A stretch of DNA of 21,089 nt from Lentisphaeria bacterium UBA1724 (GTDB lineage Bacteria; Verrucomicrobiota; Lentisphaeria; Oligosphaerales; Oligosphaeraceae), in NCBI GenBank assembly GCA_002315885.1, contig DCIO01000122.1, forward strand, positions 1 through 21,089, given 5' to 3'. Below the pieces are notes generated by a model, which had not been told where the DNA came from, ran no database searches, and saw only the letters and a program-made list of their open reading frames with translations. The position numbers were made by a program, and so were the translations under genes. Shown here piece after piece: positions 7,211 to 16,008 of this stretch (the first letter of the stretch is position 1; each line of letters opens with the position of its first letter).

Positions 7211-9190
7211 CTACGCGGATTTTTCGGGAGCGTCTACCACTGGTTCGGGCTCGGGAACACGCACACCCCGTTCCATGTGGCTGATTACCGCTATCGCCAA
7301 AAGGGAGACCAACACGGAAATTGCGTTGACGACGGCCATCCGGGAACCGTAGGAACCGCCCGTGCGGGCAATGGCGACGAATTCGTTGACCTTGTCCGCC
7401 ACGCTGAGTCCCAGGAACATAAAGAGCAACGTGGGGTGGAAAAGCCCCGTTCCGTCCGGATTTTCGTTAGCCCTCTTGACCAGGCGGAGTCGCAGTATCA
7501 GCCACAGGATATCCGTCACCAGGACAATGACAGTCGGCACCACCAGATACTCATTCAGAAGTCCCGTCTCGGGATTTGCGCGCCAGCGGCAATTCCAGAA
7601 TGCGAAGAGCGGCGTCATGACAGTGAAGAGCACGAAGCATGCGTCGAAGAGATAGAGATATTTTTTGAATTTCTCTGGTCTGACGGGGACGCATGGCATT
7701 CTTTCCACCTGGTCTTTTCCGCCCTCGCTCCAGGGTGCGATTGCGGCATAGTTCACATAGCCGCCGCGTTCCGCCCATCCGCGATAGACCTTATAGGCCA
7801 TGAAGGCCACCAGGAATTGCCATGGCACCGACCAGGGACTGATGAAACGATAATGCCAATTCTCGCCATAGACCTGCGCAAAGTGGCAAGTGGCGAAGTG
7901 GTTTGCGACAAAATCGAAGACCCGCGCCGCGATAAAACCGCAGATCAGTGCGCTGACGGAGCGCATCATCGCCTGCATTGCGCAGAAGGTGCCGTAACGG
8001 GACTTTGGGAAAAGGAGCATCTCGGTGGGCTGTTCGCTGACGGCAATCAACCCACTCAGCACCAGATAGATTGCGGAATTTGCCACAATGAAAGCCACAT
8101 AGACCTGCGGGGGCATGGTGCCCAGGAGCCATCGGAATAGGAAGGGAATTCCCAGCATAATGGAGAAGACATAGTGATATGCGATGATACGGGCGGGATG
8201 CCAGCGGTTGACCAACTTGCCCAGGCAGGCCGCCAGGAAGATTCCGACCAACCCCACCAAACTGCACAGGCCATTCATTTTGCCGATATGCTCGTCCGTC
8301 AATCCCAACTGCTGGCTACTCAGAAAATATCCGAAGGTGCCCGCCGCACCACCGATGGCCGCACAGACCCCGAAAAGATAGCGATAGACATAGACTCGGT
8401 CGCAGAAGGTCACCGTGACAAATTCCTTCAGACCATGAATTTTCGTCATGATGATATCCCATCCCTTGGCATTCTTTCGAGCCAACTGTTCTGGGGTCAG
8501 GGGCGGATAAGTCCCCTCTTTTACAAAACGGCACATCAGACTGATGCCGATGGCATAGAGAATGGCCACGCCGATGAAGATGCTGGTAGCGTGTCCCTCC
8601 GCCAGCGGGAAGAGGAAATAGTGGAATAAATACGCGACCAACGAGAATCCCAACCGCATACACGCCATGATGCGACTAAAAAATTCCGCGGGGACGATGT
8701 CGATGAAGATATACCAGATGACGGAATTGATCCACATCATGAAGAACTGGAAGAGCAACATCGCAATGCCCATGACAACCGCAGTCATGGTGGCGGGAGA
8801 GGTGGACCAATAGGGCTGAACCCACGTGGCCAGCTGAGCCCCGAATTTCTGGGTGAATGCAAACAAAATCAACGACAATACAATCGGCGGCATGGACATA
8901 ATGATGAAATAGATACGCCGCCCCAATTTGCTACGGCACAGGTCGCTGGCCACGCTGATATACGGGCAGACGGTCATATTGAAGACCTGGCCGATGAAAC
9001 TCAGAATGAACCACTTCGCCGTATCCGATAGCCCCAGGCTCTTCATCTGGATGGGCAGGATATTCCCAGGCAGCATCAACGCCAGGCTCATGCATGCACC
9101 TCCCAACATCAGCCAGAAAAAGAGCATGAAGAGCTGGCGAGGAGTATAACTCAGATCACCACAATGGTAGATTTTCTGCGTGGAAGACAT
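7211..9190 (-). CDS. Large MFS-like permease, about 16 membrane segments
   Basis: The protein has 659 residues. The N-terminal half has six hydrophobic segments, and a charged motif follows helix 2 (SDLCRSKLGRR, about 83-93) in the place of MFS motif A. Six more segments follow to about residue 480. After a hydrophilic linker, about four further hydrophobic stretches occupy roughly residues 520-645. An ordinary MFS carrier has 400-500 residues and 12 helices, so the C-terminal four-helix addition is unusual. It might be a sugar:cation symporter-like (GPH-type) carrier, but the substrate cannot be told from sequence. No Shine-Dalgarno site is visible before the ATG at 9190; the next Met (residue 22) would cut into helix 1. 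It is co-oriented with the cupin gene 49 nt downstream and probably co-transcribed. Confidence 0.72.
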   Translation of the reverse strand: MSSTQKIYHCGDLSYTPRQLFMLFFWLMLGGACMSLALMLPGNILPIQMKSLGLSDTAKWFILSFIGQVFNMTVCPYISVASDLCRSKLGRRIYFIIMSMPPIVLSLILFAFTQKFGAQLATWVQPYWSTSPATMTAVVMGIAMLLFQFFMMWINSVIWYIFIDIVPAEFFSRIMACMRLGFSLVAYLFHYFLFPLAEGHATSIFIGVAILYAIGISLMCRFVKEGTYPPLTPEQLARKNAKGWDIIMTKIHGLKEFVTVTFCDRVYVYRYLFGVCAAIGGAAGTFGYFLSSQQLGLTDEHIGKMNGLCSLVGLVGIFLAACLGKLVNRWHPARIIAYHYVFSIMLGIPFLFRWLLGTMPPQVYVAFIVANSAIYLVLSGLIAVSEQPTEMLLFPKSRYGTFCAMQAMMRSVSALICGFIAARVFDFVANHFATCHFAQVYGENWHYRFISPWSVPWQFLVAFMAYKVYRGWAERGGYVNYAAIAPWSEGGKDQVERMPCVPVRPEKFKKYLYLFDACFVLFTVMTPLFAFWNCRWRANPETGLLNEYLVVPTVIVLVTDILWLILRLRLVKRANENPDGTGLFHPTLLFMFLGLSVADKVNEFVAIARTGGSYGSRMAVVNAISVLVSLLAIAVISHMERGVRVPEPEPVVDAPEKSA

Positions 9191-9283
9191 GGTCGATAGA
9201 ACAAAGAGGGGTTCGTTTTACGAATAACGGGAATAAAATACACCCTCTTTCGCATTTTCGCACACACACAAATGCCAAAAAAC

Positions 9284-9311
9284 AAAAAAGCCACGGGCAA
9301 ACACCCGTGGC
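9284..9311 (-). terminator. Intrinsic terminator of the OmpP1/FadL gene
   Basis: On the minus strand, GCCACGGG and CCCGTGGC form a perfect 8-bp stem around a 6-nt loop (9290-9311). Six T residues follow, then a further T-rich run. It begins 26 nt past the porin stop codon. Confidence 0.92.
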
Positions 9312-9336
9312 GATTGAATCAAATTGGGAATTGTTA

Positions 9337-10614
9337 CTAGAACTCGTATTTAATGCCCAGGGAATAGAGATTTGTGTAACCGCGATAGCATCCCTTGGTA
9401 TACTGCCCCTCTGCCAGCGTCTCCTGGGCGTGACCGGGATGGAAGAAGAGGTGGTTCCACGCCGCGTCAATGCGCAGTTGTTTCGTCAGCTGATAGGATG
9501 CGCCCACGCAAACCCAATAGCGATGCGTATCAGGCAGTTCACAGACCTTGTTGGTATGCTTGGTAACGGCTCGTTCATCGAAGGTGCCGCCCAGGCGAAG
9601 GGTCCACTTGTCCGTCAGCTTATACTCGCCGCCCAGGGAAAAGCGCCAGGAGTCATGCCAATTCATGACGGAGGTAGATGTCTTGCCCGTCAAGGTGCCC
9701 TTCTCGAATTTGGTCGTCATCTCCTTCATAACACTCCAGTCAGTCCAGGCAATATCCAGCATCAGGGTCAGTTTCTCGGTGATTGCCTGCTGGATGCCGA
9801 AATTGACATTCTGGGGCATCTTCAGCTTCATCTTGGCATGGTCCTTGTAGCTGCTGCCCGTGCCCAGAGCCGTCCCCAGTGGTTCAGGAATCTGGTAGAT
9901 TTTGCAATCCAAGTCCAGGGTGTATTCCATACTGGAGCGATATGCCAGGCCCAACTTCGTCCCCTCGAAAGGCATCCAGACCACACCTGCGGAAAAGCCG
10001 ACGGCGTAGTCATCGCCCTCGGAACGGATTTTCGCGTCATGGCCGTAGGGATTTGAGGGATCGAAATAGGCCCCTGCGGGAATCTTCTGCAACGCCTTCA
10101 TTTTGGCATAATCAAACATGACTCCCACACCCACCGCGACGGTATCGGTCAGCCGATAGGAAACCGACGGGAGGATTTCGATGACGGCAATGGAGGTATC
10201 AATGCCAAAATAGCGTCCCGACCAATCCTTATGATAGTTCGTGGCAGTTCCGCTGGTGGCGCTGGTAGCCACATTCAGGGTCAGGCCATCGCCGATGGGA
10301 TAGACGAAATCGAAATTAGGGATTTCAGTCTGGCGGATAATATCGCCACTATGATGGCCGGGGATGGTGCTTCCCTCGTCATGGACATGCACGTCACCCG
10401 TCAGCAGATGTAACCCGCCCACCATAGTGGGGCGTTCGATCCATGCGGCGCTGGCGGGGTTGAAATAAAGTGCAGAGGGGTCGTCGGTGCTGGCAGTCAT
10501 ACCCGCCAGTCCCCGTCCCAATCCCGAGACAGACTGTTCCAAAATGGAGAAGCCAGAAGCAAAGAGGGCGCAAGAGGCCATCAATGCCCCTAGAAAAAGG
10601 AGAAACTTTTTCAT
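9337..10614 (-). CDS. OmpP1/FadL/TodX-family outer-membrane transport protein
   Basis: The protein has 425 residues, the usual size for the family. A Sec signal peptide (MKKFLLFLGALMASCALFAS) is followed by the FadL N-terminal plug signature: GFSILEQSVSGLGRGLAG, then TDDPSALYFNPASAAW. The remainder alternates polar and aromatic residues as expected of 14 beta strands, and it ends in a strand closing with phenylalanine (LGIKYEF), the usual BamA recognition end. FadL channels pass hydrophobic compounds such as long-chain fatty acids or aromatics across the outer membrane; the ligand here is not known. Signals for its own transcript are a strong terminator at 9284-9311 and a separate upstream region. 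No Shine-Dalgarno site is visible. Its presence supports a diderm envelope. Confidence 0.92.
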   Translation of the reverse strand: MKKFLLFLGALMASCALFASGFSILEQSVSGLGRGLAGMTASTDDPSALYFNPASAAWIERPTMVGGLHLLTGDVHVHDEGSTIPGHHSGDIIRQTEIPNFDFVYPIGDGLTLNVATSATSGTATNYHKDWSGRYFGIDTSIAVIEILPSVSYRLTDTVAVGVGVMFDYAKMKALQKIPAGAYFDPSNPYGHDAKIRSEGDDYAVGFSAGVVWMPFEGTKLGLAYRSSMEYTLDLDCKIYQIPEPLGTALGTGSSYKDHAKMKLKMPQNVNFGIQQAITEKLTLMLDIAWTDWSVMKEMTTKFEKGTLTGKTSTSVMNWHDSWRFSLGGEYKLTDKWTLRLGGTFDERAVTKHTNKVCELPDTHRYWVCVGASYQLTKQLRIDAAWNHLFFHPGHAQETLAEGQYTKGCYRGYTNLYSLGIKYEF

Positions 10615-10628
10615 GAAAACTTGTTTTT

Positions 10629-10645
10629 GTATCGCAAACTACAAG
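10629..10645 (-). promoter_or_regulatory. Motif TTGTAGTTTG-N2-ATAC upstream of the FadL-like gene
   Basis: This is the second copy of the motif described at 5675-5691, with 14 of 16 positions identical. Here it ends 14 nt from the start codon, so it would overlap the 5' leader or promoter. Confidence 0.2.
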
Positions 10646-10717
10646 TCGCGAAGTTGAAAAAAAGAAGAGCAGTAATTCGCTGTAATTTAATCCCTGCGCG
10701 GAAAACGGCTTGACACC

Positions 10718-12517
10718 TTACTTATCGTTGGAATATCTCCCGCGATAAAGGTTGTAGGGTTTTTCCAAATAATAATCTCTGCCGTATTCCGGGTACTTGT
10801 CAGAGATAACCTCCACGCGCCGATATACCAGACCGGAAAATTTCCAGGTGAACATCATCGGCTCCACAGCCAATGGAGAAGGCACCACCTCTCGATGGAG
10901 GTTGAAATTCACAGGTCCATTGATCTTATCCCAGGTCCATCCAGGGAAGACAGGCTGATTCTCCGCGGCCAAAATGACCTCTTCTTCCTTGGGAAGCTGC
11001 TCACCCTTCTGGATGCGGCGGATGGCATGCCCCGTATAGAAGAGCTGCGCGGGATAAGAATAGTGCTCCGCCATGAAATACAAAACACATCCTTCTGGAA
11101 TTTCTTCTTTCACATCCACAATGGGCGCGGAGGCAGAGGTAACCGAAATGGCCGCGTCTGCCTTTTCGGGAACTCCCTCCATGAGTTGTCTTGCAACAAA
11201 ACCGCGATTCTCCAACGTCAGGAATGCCGTCAGCGAAACCATGACCACCCAAGTCACACGCATTCCCGCGGCAAGCCACGCCAATCCCAGCGCGTTGGGG
11301 CGGCGTCCCCAGACACAAACCGCCACCAGCAACAACAACAAAACGATGACAACCGCAATGCCGTATTCCGGGAAAGCCCTGACCGCATCCCAATTCTCAA
11401 ATTGAATTTTCTTCGCCGCCACCCACGCCCAATGGACGATGGCATAGAAAAGTCCTACGCTGACAACGGCAGTCCCCAGGTATCCGAAACGCCTCCAGAA
11501 TGGCTCGTTTCTGTGCATGACAATCGGCAAAGTGAAGGCAATCATCACCGCCATGGGGGGCAATGCCGCGAGAATCAGCAGCGACGAGTGCCCAGGCAGA
11601 AGCCAGTAGCTCACAAAAATACAAAGCACCGCCGCCCGCAGGAAACCGCAAATGGACCCCGAGGGTTCCAGGGGGCGCAGTGCCAGACAGAAGGGCATCC
11701 ACAGGAAAAGTCCCCAGGGGAGCATATCCCAGAAGCATTGGAAGGGGAAGAACAGGAGATGATGGAAGAAGCCCTCGGGGGCAGCAGAAGAGGAGAGCGG
11801 CCCCACCAGCGCATTCCATCCCAACAGTGACTGTTTGCAGAAGAGTGTCACCCAGAGATATGACGCCAATGCGAAGAAGACCAGCCAGCGGAGGTGTTCC
11901 TTGGAACGCAGTAATCGCCGTGTCCGTGGAGGCATTGTGGTAAAGAGGAAGGGCAGATAGAAGAGAATTACCCCCCGCAATCCCACATTGAACAGATCCA
12001 GGAAAATCAGTCCCAGAGAGACTCCCCAGGCGGTATTCCATTTGCGTTTGATTGGCCCCAGCGTGTGCCAAAGGAACCAGGCGCCGCTCAGCAACGCGGC
12101 ATGGAGTGCCTCGCCCTGCCCCACAATGCCCACGCGCATCGCGCCAAAGGAAGTCAGCACAATCAGCGCCGCCAAGACCCCCGCATGGGCATCACGATGA
12201 CGACGCGCCATCAGGAAAGCCCCCAGGGCCATTCCAAAAATCGCCAACACAGAGGGCAGCCTGACCGCAATTTCCCCCGGTTGCTGGAAGCCCGAGAAGA
12301 GGCAGACCAGCCATGGATAAAGAGGAAATACCCCCACTGGCTGCCCATGGAAAGTGGGCTGAAGGAAATTGTGGCTCCGGGCCATTTCGGAGGCGATGGT
12401 AGCATATACTGCCTCGTCACTGCCACGCAATTCCATCCATGGCATGCAGGCAACATAAAGCAACACCGCCAAAATCGGCAGCGACCAAAATATTGACTTG
12501 AAGCCAGGCTCTTTCAT
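10718..12517 (-). CDS. ArnT/PMT-like membrane glycosyltransferase (GT-C fold)
   Basis: The protein has 599 residues with about 11-12 hydrophobic helices and a C-terminal soluble part (about 450-599). The first helix is followed by LRGSDEAVYATIASEMARS, matching the acidic Asp-Glu (D33-E34) loop of GT83/GT39 enzymes that use lipid-phosphate sugar donors. Next comes GVFPLYPWL in the place of the usual KPPLYYWL. ArnT-type enzymes add sugars, such as aminoarabinose, to lipid A on the periplasmic face of the inner membrane; other members modify proteins or glycans. The acceptor here is unknown. The frame is open to 12598, but Met at 12517 begins just before the first membrane helix and was preferred. 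Neither start has a clear Shine-Dalgarno site. It is divergent from the Kdo/Lpt gene run, which suits an envelope role (inference). Confidence 0.75.
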   Translation of the reverse strand: MKEPGFKSIFWSLPILAVLLYVACMPWMELRGSDEAVYATIASEMARSHNFLQPTFHGQPVGVFPLYPWLVCLFSGFQQPGEIAVRLPSVLAIFGMALGAFLMARRHRDAHAGVLAALIVLTSFGAMRVGIVGQGEALHAALLSGAWFLWHTLGPIKRKWNTAWGVSLGLIFLDLFNVGLRGVILFYLPFLFTTMPPRTRRLLRSKEHLRWLVFFALASYLWVTLFCKQSLLGWNALVGPLSSSAAPEGFFHHLLFFPFQCFWDMLPWGLFLWMPFCLALRPLEPSGSICGFLRAAVLCIFVSYWLLPGHSSLLILAALPPMAVMIAFTLPIVMHRNEPFWRRFGYLGTAVVSVGLFYAIVHWAWVAAKKIQFENWDAVRAFPEYGIAVVIVLLLLLVAVCVWGRRPNALGLAWLAAGMRVTWVVMVSLTAFLTLENRGFVARQLMEGVPEKADAAISVTSASAPIVDVKEEIPEGCVLYFMAEHYSYPAQLFYTGHAIRRIQKGEQLPKEEEVILAAENQPVFPGWTWDKINGPVNFNLHREVVPSPLAVEPMMFTWKFSGLVYRRVEVISDKYPEYGRDYYLEKPYNLYRGRYSNDK

Positions 12518-12675
12518 TTTCAGCAAAATGCAAAAGGTCTTTCTAGGGCAAACGCGGTGATTTTCGTGATTTTCCGCCGGCATACTACGGAATTCCATCC
12601 CGTTTCGGTTATGTTATGCCAAGTCGCCCGTTCTTTTTTTAAATATAGCATTTCGCTTGCACTTCTCCCCTCACC

Positions 12676-15144
12676 ATGGAAATCCTCGTCCCCGTCGTTC
12701 AAGAAGTCGATGTACTTATCATCGGCGCCATACTCGCGGGGTGCGATTTGGCGGTGAGACTCCGAAAGGCGGGACGACGCGTGATCGTGACTTCCAGCGG
12801 AAATACCCTGGGGGACGATGTGATTGGACGGCTGGATAAAGACACCCTCCTGAAGGCATCACAGCTGGACGACGCACACGGCACTCCCGCGCAATACCAG
12901 GCAAAACTGGACAGGATGCTCCTGGAAGCAGGAGCGGAATACCTCTTCGGCGCCATTCCGCTACGCCCCCTCCACGAAGCAGGCACACACCGTCTGGCAG
13001 GATGGATCTTCTACAGCAAGAGCGGATATTTCGCCATCGCGGCAAAGGCCGTGGTGGACGCGACTTGCGATGGATGCCTGCCCTTCCAGATGCGCTTGCA
13101 ACGACGTTCCAGCGGACTCTCCGAATGCGTCTTCCAATGGAACATCATTGGTGATTGTCGCCCTCCGGAAAAATCCTCTGGCGCCACCCTGGAGGTATCC
13201 CTGGAGCCCGTGGGAACCAACGGTACTTTTGCCCCCTTCTGCCAATATCGCCGTGCATTCCGCCTGAGGCAAAATGACCTCCCTGGCATTCTGCATGCCG
13301 ATATGCTCCTGCGGGCCGATGCCTACACGGAAAAGACCATCGCCGCGGCAGAATGGGCCAAATTCCATTTCCTGAACGATGCCTGGGAAGGGTTGACACC
13401 ATCCAGGGAACTCCCGCTATACCATGCCGCCGACACGGATGTCACCATGCTCCTGCGGGAGACCATCCCTTCGGTGCCCATCGCAAAGACCTTCCAGGGC
13501 ATCGAAAGCCGCATCAACACCACGGATTCCCAACTGCTCTGGAAGGCTCCCGTCATCAGGCCATTTGCCCAGATGACTAAGGTCCCATTTGCCCTGGAGT
13601 CACTTGTTTCCGAGGCCCCAGACCGAGATGTCATCATTGTGGGCACGGGACCAGATGGAGTCTCGGCGGCCTTCACCGCCGCGGAGAAAGGCCTTCGGGT
13701 GCTATTGCTGGTTTCCTCAGACTACGTGGCGGGGAATATCGGAGAACTGGCGAAAGCGGGAGTCGAGATCTGGTTCCACGCAGTTGTGGGTGGCATACTG
13801 ATGCACCAGAATCGCGTGGAAGGCGTCCTGGTCATTGCACCGGACGGGTCCTCCTGTCTCGTCCACGCGCCAATCATCATTGATGCCACGGGCTACGCCG
13901 CCATTGCGACTTTTGCGGGAGCTTCCATACACTATCCCCACGAACCGGAATTGATTACCCACGGCGCAGTGGTCGCACCACGAACGCCACCAAATCCGTT
14001 CGGCAATCCAGAAGGGGCACTTGGCCCTCAAAACGACCTGTTGGATACCACGTTCTCCCATACCCTGGCCCATCTGCGGGGAGAACAACACTTCGTTACC
14101 AAATCCCATCTTGTCAGAAACGACCGCGCACGCATCCAGGGAGAACTCACGCTTCTCCCACACGACCTCATCCTTCAGCGGCGCTTCAAGGACACCCTCG
14201 CAGTCTCCACTGTCTACCTGCCCTCATTCCAGGAATCCTGCCACCCGTTGCTTTGGATGGAGGATTTCAGCCAAAAACCACTGGAGGCCTGGATTCCCCT
14301 GCGGGCCATGCTCCCGCTTCGCATCGAGGGAATGATGGTCCTGGGAAAGGGCATTTCCACCCACAAGGACGTGGCACGTGCCTGCAATACAGATGACCTG
14401 CTCCATCGGGAAGGCGTTGCCGCGGGGTTGCTTGCCTTCCATGCCATCCAATCCGGTGTTTCCCTGCGAAAACTCCCCCTGAAGCCCATCCAGGAAGAAC
14501 TGGTTGGCAAAGGGCTGCTCCCCCCGGAGGCCCTCCAGACAGAGGATACCTTCCTGGCCCCAACGGCCTCCGATTTGGCCGCGGTATTCAATCGCCCCGA
14601 CCAGGCACGCCGCGTGATAGAGGCAGATTTCGAAGTCAAGCACGATGTCCGTTCCGCCACAATCCTGGCATTCCTGGGAGATTCCTCCGGGCGTGATGTC
14701 CTCAACCGCGCGCTCTGCCAGGCAGTAACGGAGCAGGACGACCATGCCTACTGCACCCTGGCTACCGCTTTCACCACCATCGGGGGCACGCCCAAGCCCA
14801 TGCTGGAAAAACTCAAGACCCTCACTCCCGAGATTTCATTGGCACTCCTGCGGGTCGTCTGCATCTTCTTCCAACGTTGGCCCACAAATGCGGCAGTCCC
14901 AAAATTGCGTGAATTGCGAGACGCACTGCAACCACCCAATATCCACCATGCGAACAAATTGAGCGAAGCCGTCCATACTGCGATGCAGGGCTTCTATCTC
15001 AACACCCTGAAATCCCTCTACCTCTCTGTGGCACTGCATGCCTGCGACCCACGTGACGAAGACACGATAGAATTCCTGGAGAACGCCAAGCATTCCTGGT
15101 TGCTGCTGGTGGCACGCATGGCACACGATGTCGAAAGATTGTAG
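12676..15144 (+). CDS. FAD-dependent oxidoreductase with duplicated Rossmann modules and helical C-terminus
   Basis: The protein has 822 residues. An N-terminal dinucleotide-binding segment, VDVLIIGAILAGCDLAVRLR, carries a degenerate glycine motif (GAILAG, 17-22; the middle Gly is Ile). A second segment starting near residue 316 has an intact GxGxxG (GTGPDG, 323-328). A matching ATG motif lies in IIDATGYAA (about 400), and an FAD C-terminal region WIPLRAMLPLRIEGMMVLGKGIS (about 537-560) follows. This looks like the FAD_oxidored (PF12831-type) family in tandem, with the first copy decayed. Residues about 630-822 are all-helical, perhaps HEAT-like. The substrate is unknown. No Shine-Dalgarno site precedes the ATG, but the N-terminus begins correctly for the fold. 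kdsB starts 76 nt downstream, so it may be first in that transcription unit. Confidence 0.75.
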   Translation: MEILVPVVQEVDVLIIGAILAGCDLAVRLRKAGRRVIVTSSGNTLGDDVIGRLDKDTLLKASQLDDAHGTPAQYQAKLDRMLLEAGAEYLFGAIPLRPLHEAGTHRLAGWIFYSKSGYFAIAAKAVVDATCDGCLPFQMRLQRRSSGLSECVFQWNIIGDCRPPEKSSGATLEVSLEPVGTNGTFAPFCQYRRAFRLRQNDLPGILHADMLLRADAYTEKTIAAAEWAKFHFLNDAWEGLTPSRELPLYHAADTDVTMLLRETIPSVPIAKTFQGIESRINTTDSQLLWKAPVIRPFAQMTKVPFALESLVSEAPDRDVIIVGTGPDGVSAAFTAAEKGLRVLLLVSSDYVAGNIGELAKAGVEIWFHAVVGGILMHQNRVEGVLVIAPDGSSCLVHAPIIIDATGYAAIATFAGASIHYPHEPELITHGAVVAPRTPPNPFGNPEGALGPQNDLLDTTFSHTLAHLRGEQHFVTKSHLVRNDRARIQGELTLLPHDLILQRRFKDTLAVSTVYLPSFQESCHPLLWMEDFSQKPLEAWIPLRAMLPLRIEGMMVLGKGISTHKDVARACNTDDLLHREGVAAGLLAFHAIQSGVSLRKLPLKPIQEELVGKGLLPPEALQTEDTFLAPTASDLAAVFNRPDQARRVIEADFEVKHDVRSATILAFLGDSSGRDVLNRALCQAVTEQDDHAYCTLATAFTTIGGTPKPMLEKLKTLTPEISLALLRVVCIFFQRWPTNAAVPKLRELRDALQPPNIHHANKLSEAVHTAMQGFYLNTLKSLYLSVALHACDPRDEDTIEFLENAKHSWLLLVARMAHDVERL

Positions 15145-15220
15145 CCAGACTCACGGCGACAATCCGCAAAATTTCCTTCCTAACAATCAAAAATCCACCC
15201 ATTTGGAAAAATCAAATACC

Positions 15221-15961
15221 ATGAAGACCATCGCAGTCATTCCCGCCCGCTACGGCAGCACCCGCTTCCCTGCCAAGCCCCTGGCGCTCATCGCAGGCAA
15301 GCCCATGATCCAGTGGACTTACGAGTCCACCAGCAAATGCCCTGATTTCCAGGAAGTCCTGGTGGCCACCGACGACCAGCGCATCTTCGACACCGTCATC
15401 GGTTTCGGCGGGAAAGCGGTAATGACCAGCCCCGAGTGCCGTTCTGGCAGCGACCGCATCTGGGAAGCCATCCAGGGCATTGACGCCGACCTCATCGTGA
15501 ATGTCCAGGGAGACGAACCCCTCATCCCCGCCACCGTCCTGCACCAGCTGGTCCAGCAGATGACCGAATCCGGCGCGGACATGGGCACTGTGGCGGTGCC
15601 CTTCTCCGTCGCAGGCCGTGATCCCCAGGACCCCAATGCGGTGAAGGTGGTTCTGGACAATCGAAATCTGGCATTATATTTCTCCCGGGCACCCATTCCC
15701 TTCCAGCGTGTGGGCGGCGTGGGCGTGGAACCCCTCCTCCACTGGGGACTCTACGCATACCGCCGGGATTTCCTGCAGCAGTTCGTCTCCTGGCCAACGG
15801 GAGCCCTGGAAGCCTGCGAGAAGCTGGAACAGCTCCGCGCCCTGGAGAATGGCGCCAAGATTTGTGTCCTGACTACCACGGAACGCACGGCGGATGTGGA
15901 TGTGCCCGAGGATATCGCCCGCGTGGAGGAACTCCTGGCCAGCCAAAGCGTCAAAGCATAG
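15221..15961 (+). CDS. kdsB: 3-deoxy-manno-octulosonate cytidylyltransferase (CMP-Kdo synthetase)
   Basis: KdsB joins CTP and Kdo to make CMP-Kdo, the activated sugar used by Kdo transferases on lipid A precursors in the cytoplasm. The 246-residue protein has family-typical length and motifs: IPARYGSTRFPAKPL (7-21, nucleotide-binding), SGSDRI (about 75-80), VQGDEPLI (about 94-101), YFSRAPIPF, HWGLYAYRRDFL, EQLRALENG and VDVPEDI near the C-terminus. The frame is open from 15128, but the ATG at 15221 gives the family N-terminus. Only a weak ribosome site precedes it. kdsA follows after 47 nt, consistent with a shared Kdo operon. Confidence 0.95.
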   Translation: MKTIAVIPARYGSTRFPAKPLALIAGKPMIQWTYESTSKCPDFQEVLVATDDQRIFDTVIGFGGKAVMTSPECRSGSDRIWEAIQGIDADLIVNVQGDEPLIPATVLHQLVQQMTESGADMGTVAVPFSVAGRDPQDPNAVKVVLDNRNLALYFSRAPIPFQRVGGVGVEPLLHWGLYAYRRDFLQQFVSWPTGALEACEKLEQLRALENGAKICVLTTTERTADVDVPEDIARVEELLASQSVKA

Positions 15962-16008
15962 TACGCTCCCCGTTTTTACCAAACTAACCCAATTCTACAC
16001 TTTCCATC

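Noticed and set aside
6157..8140. Two + strand frames over the cupin and permease genes
   Set aside because: Antisense shadows; the minus-strand genes have clear family features and a terminator.
10646..10717. Terminator after the glycosyltransferase gene
   Set aside because: A T-rich run exists on the minus strand, but the stem before it has only about three pairs.
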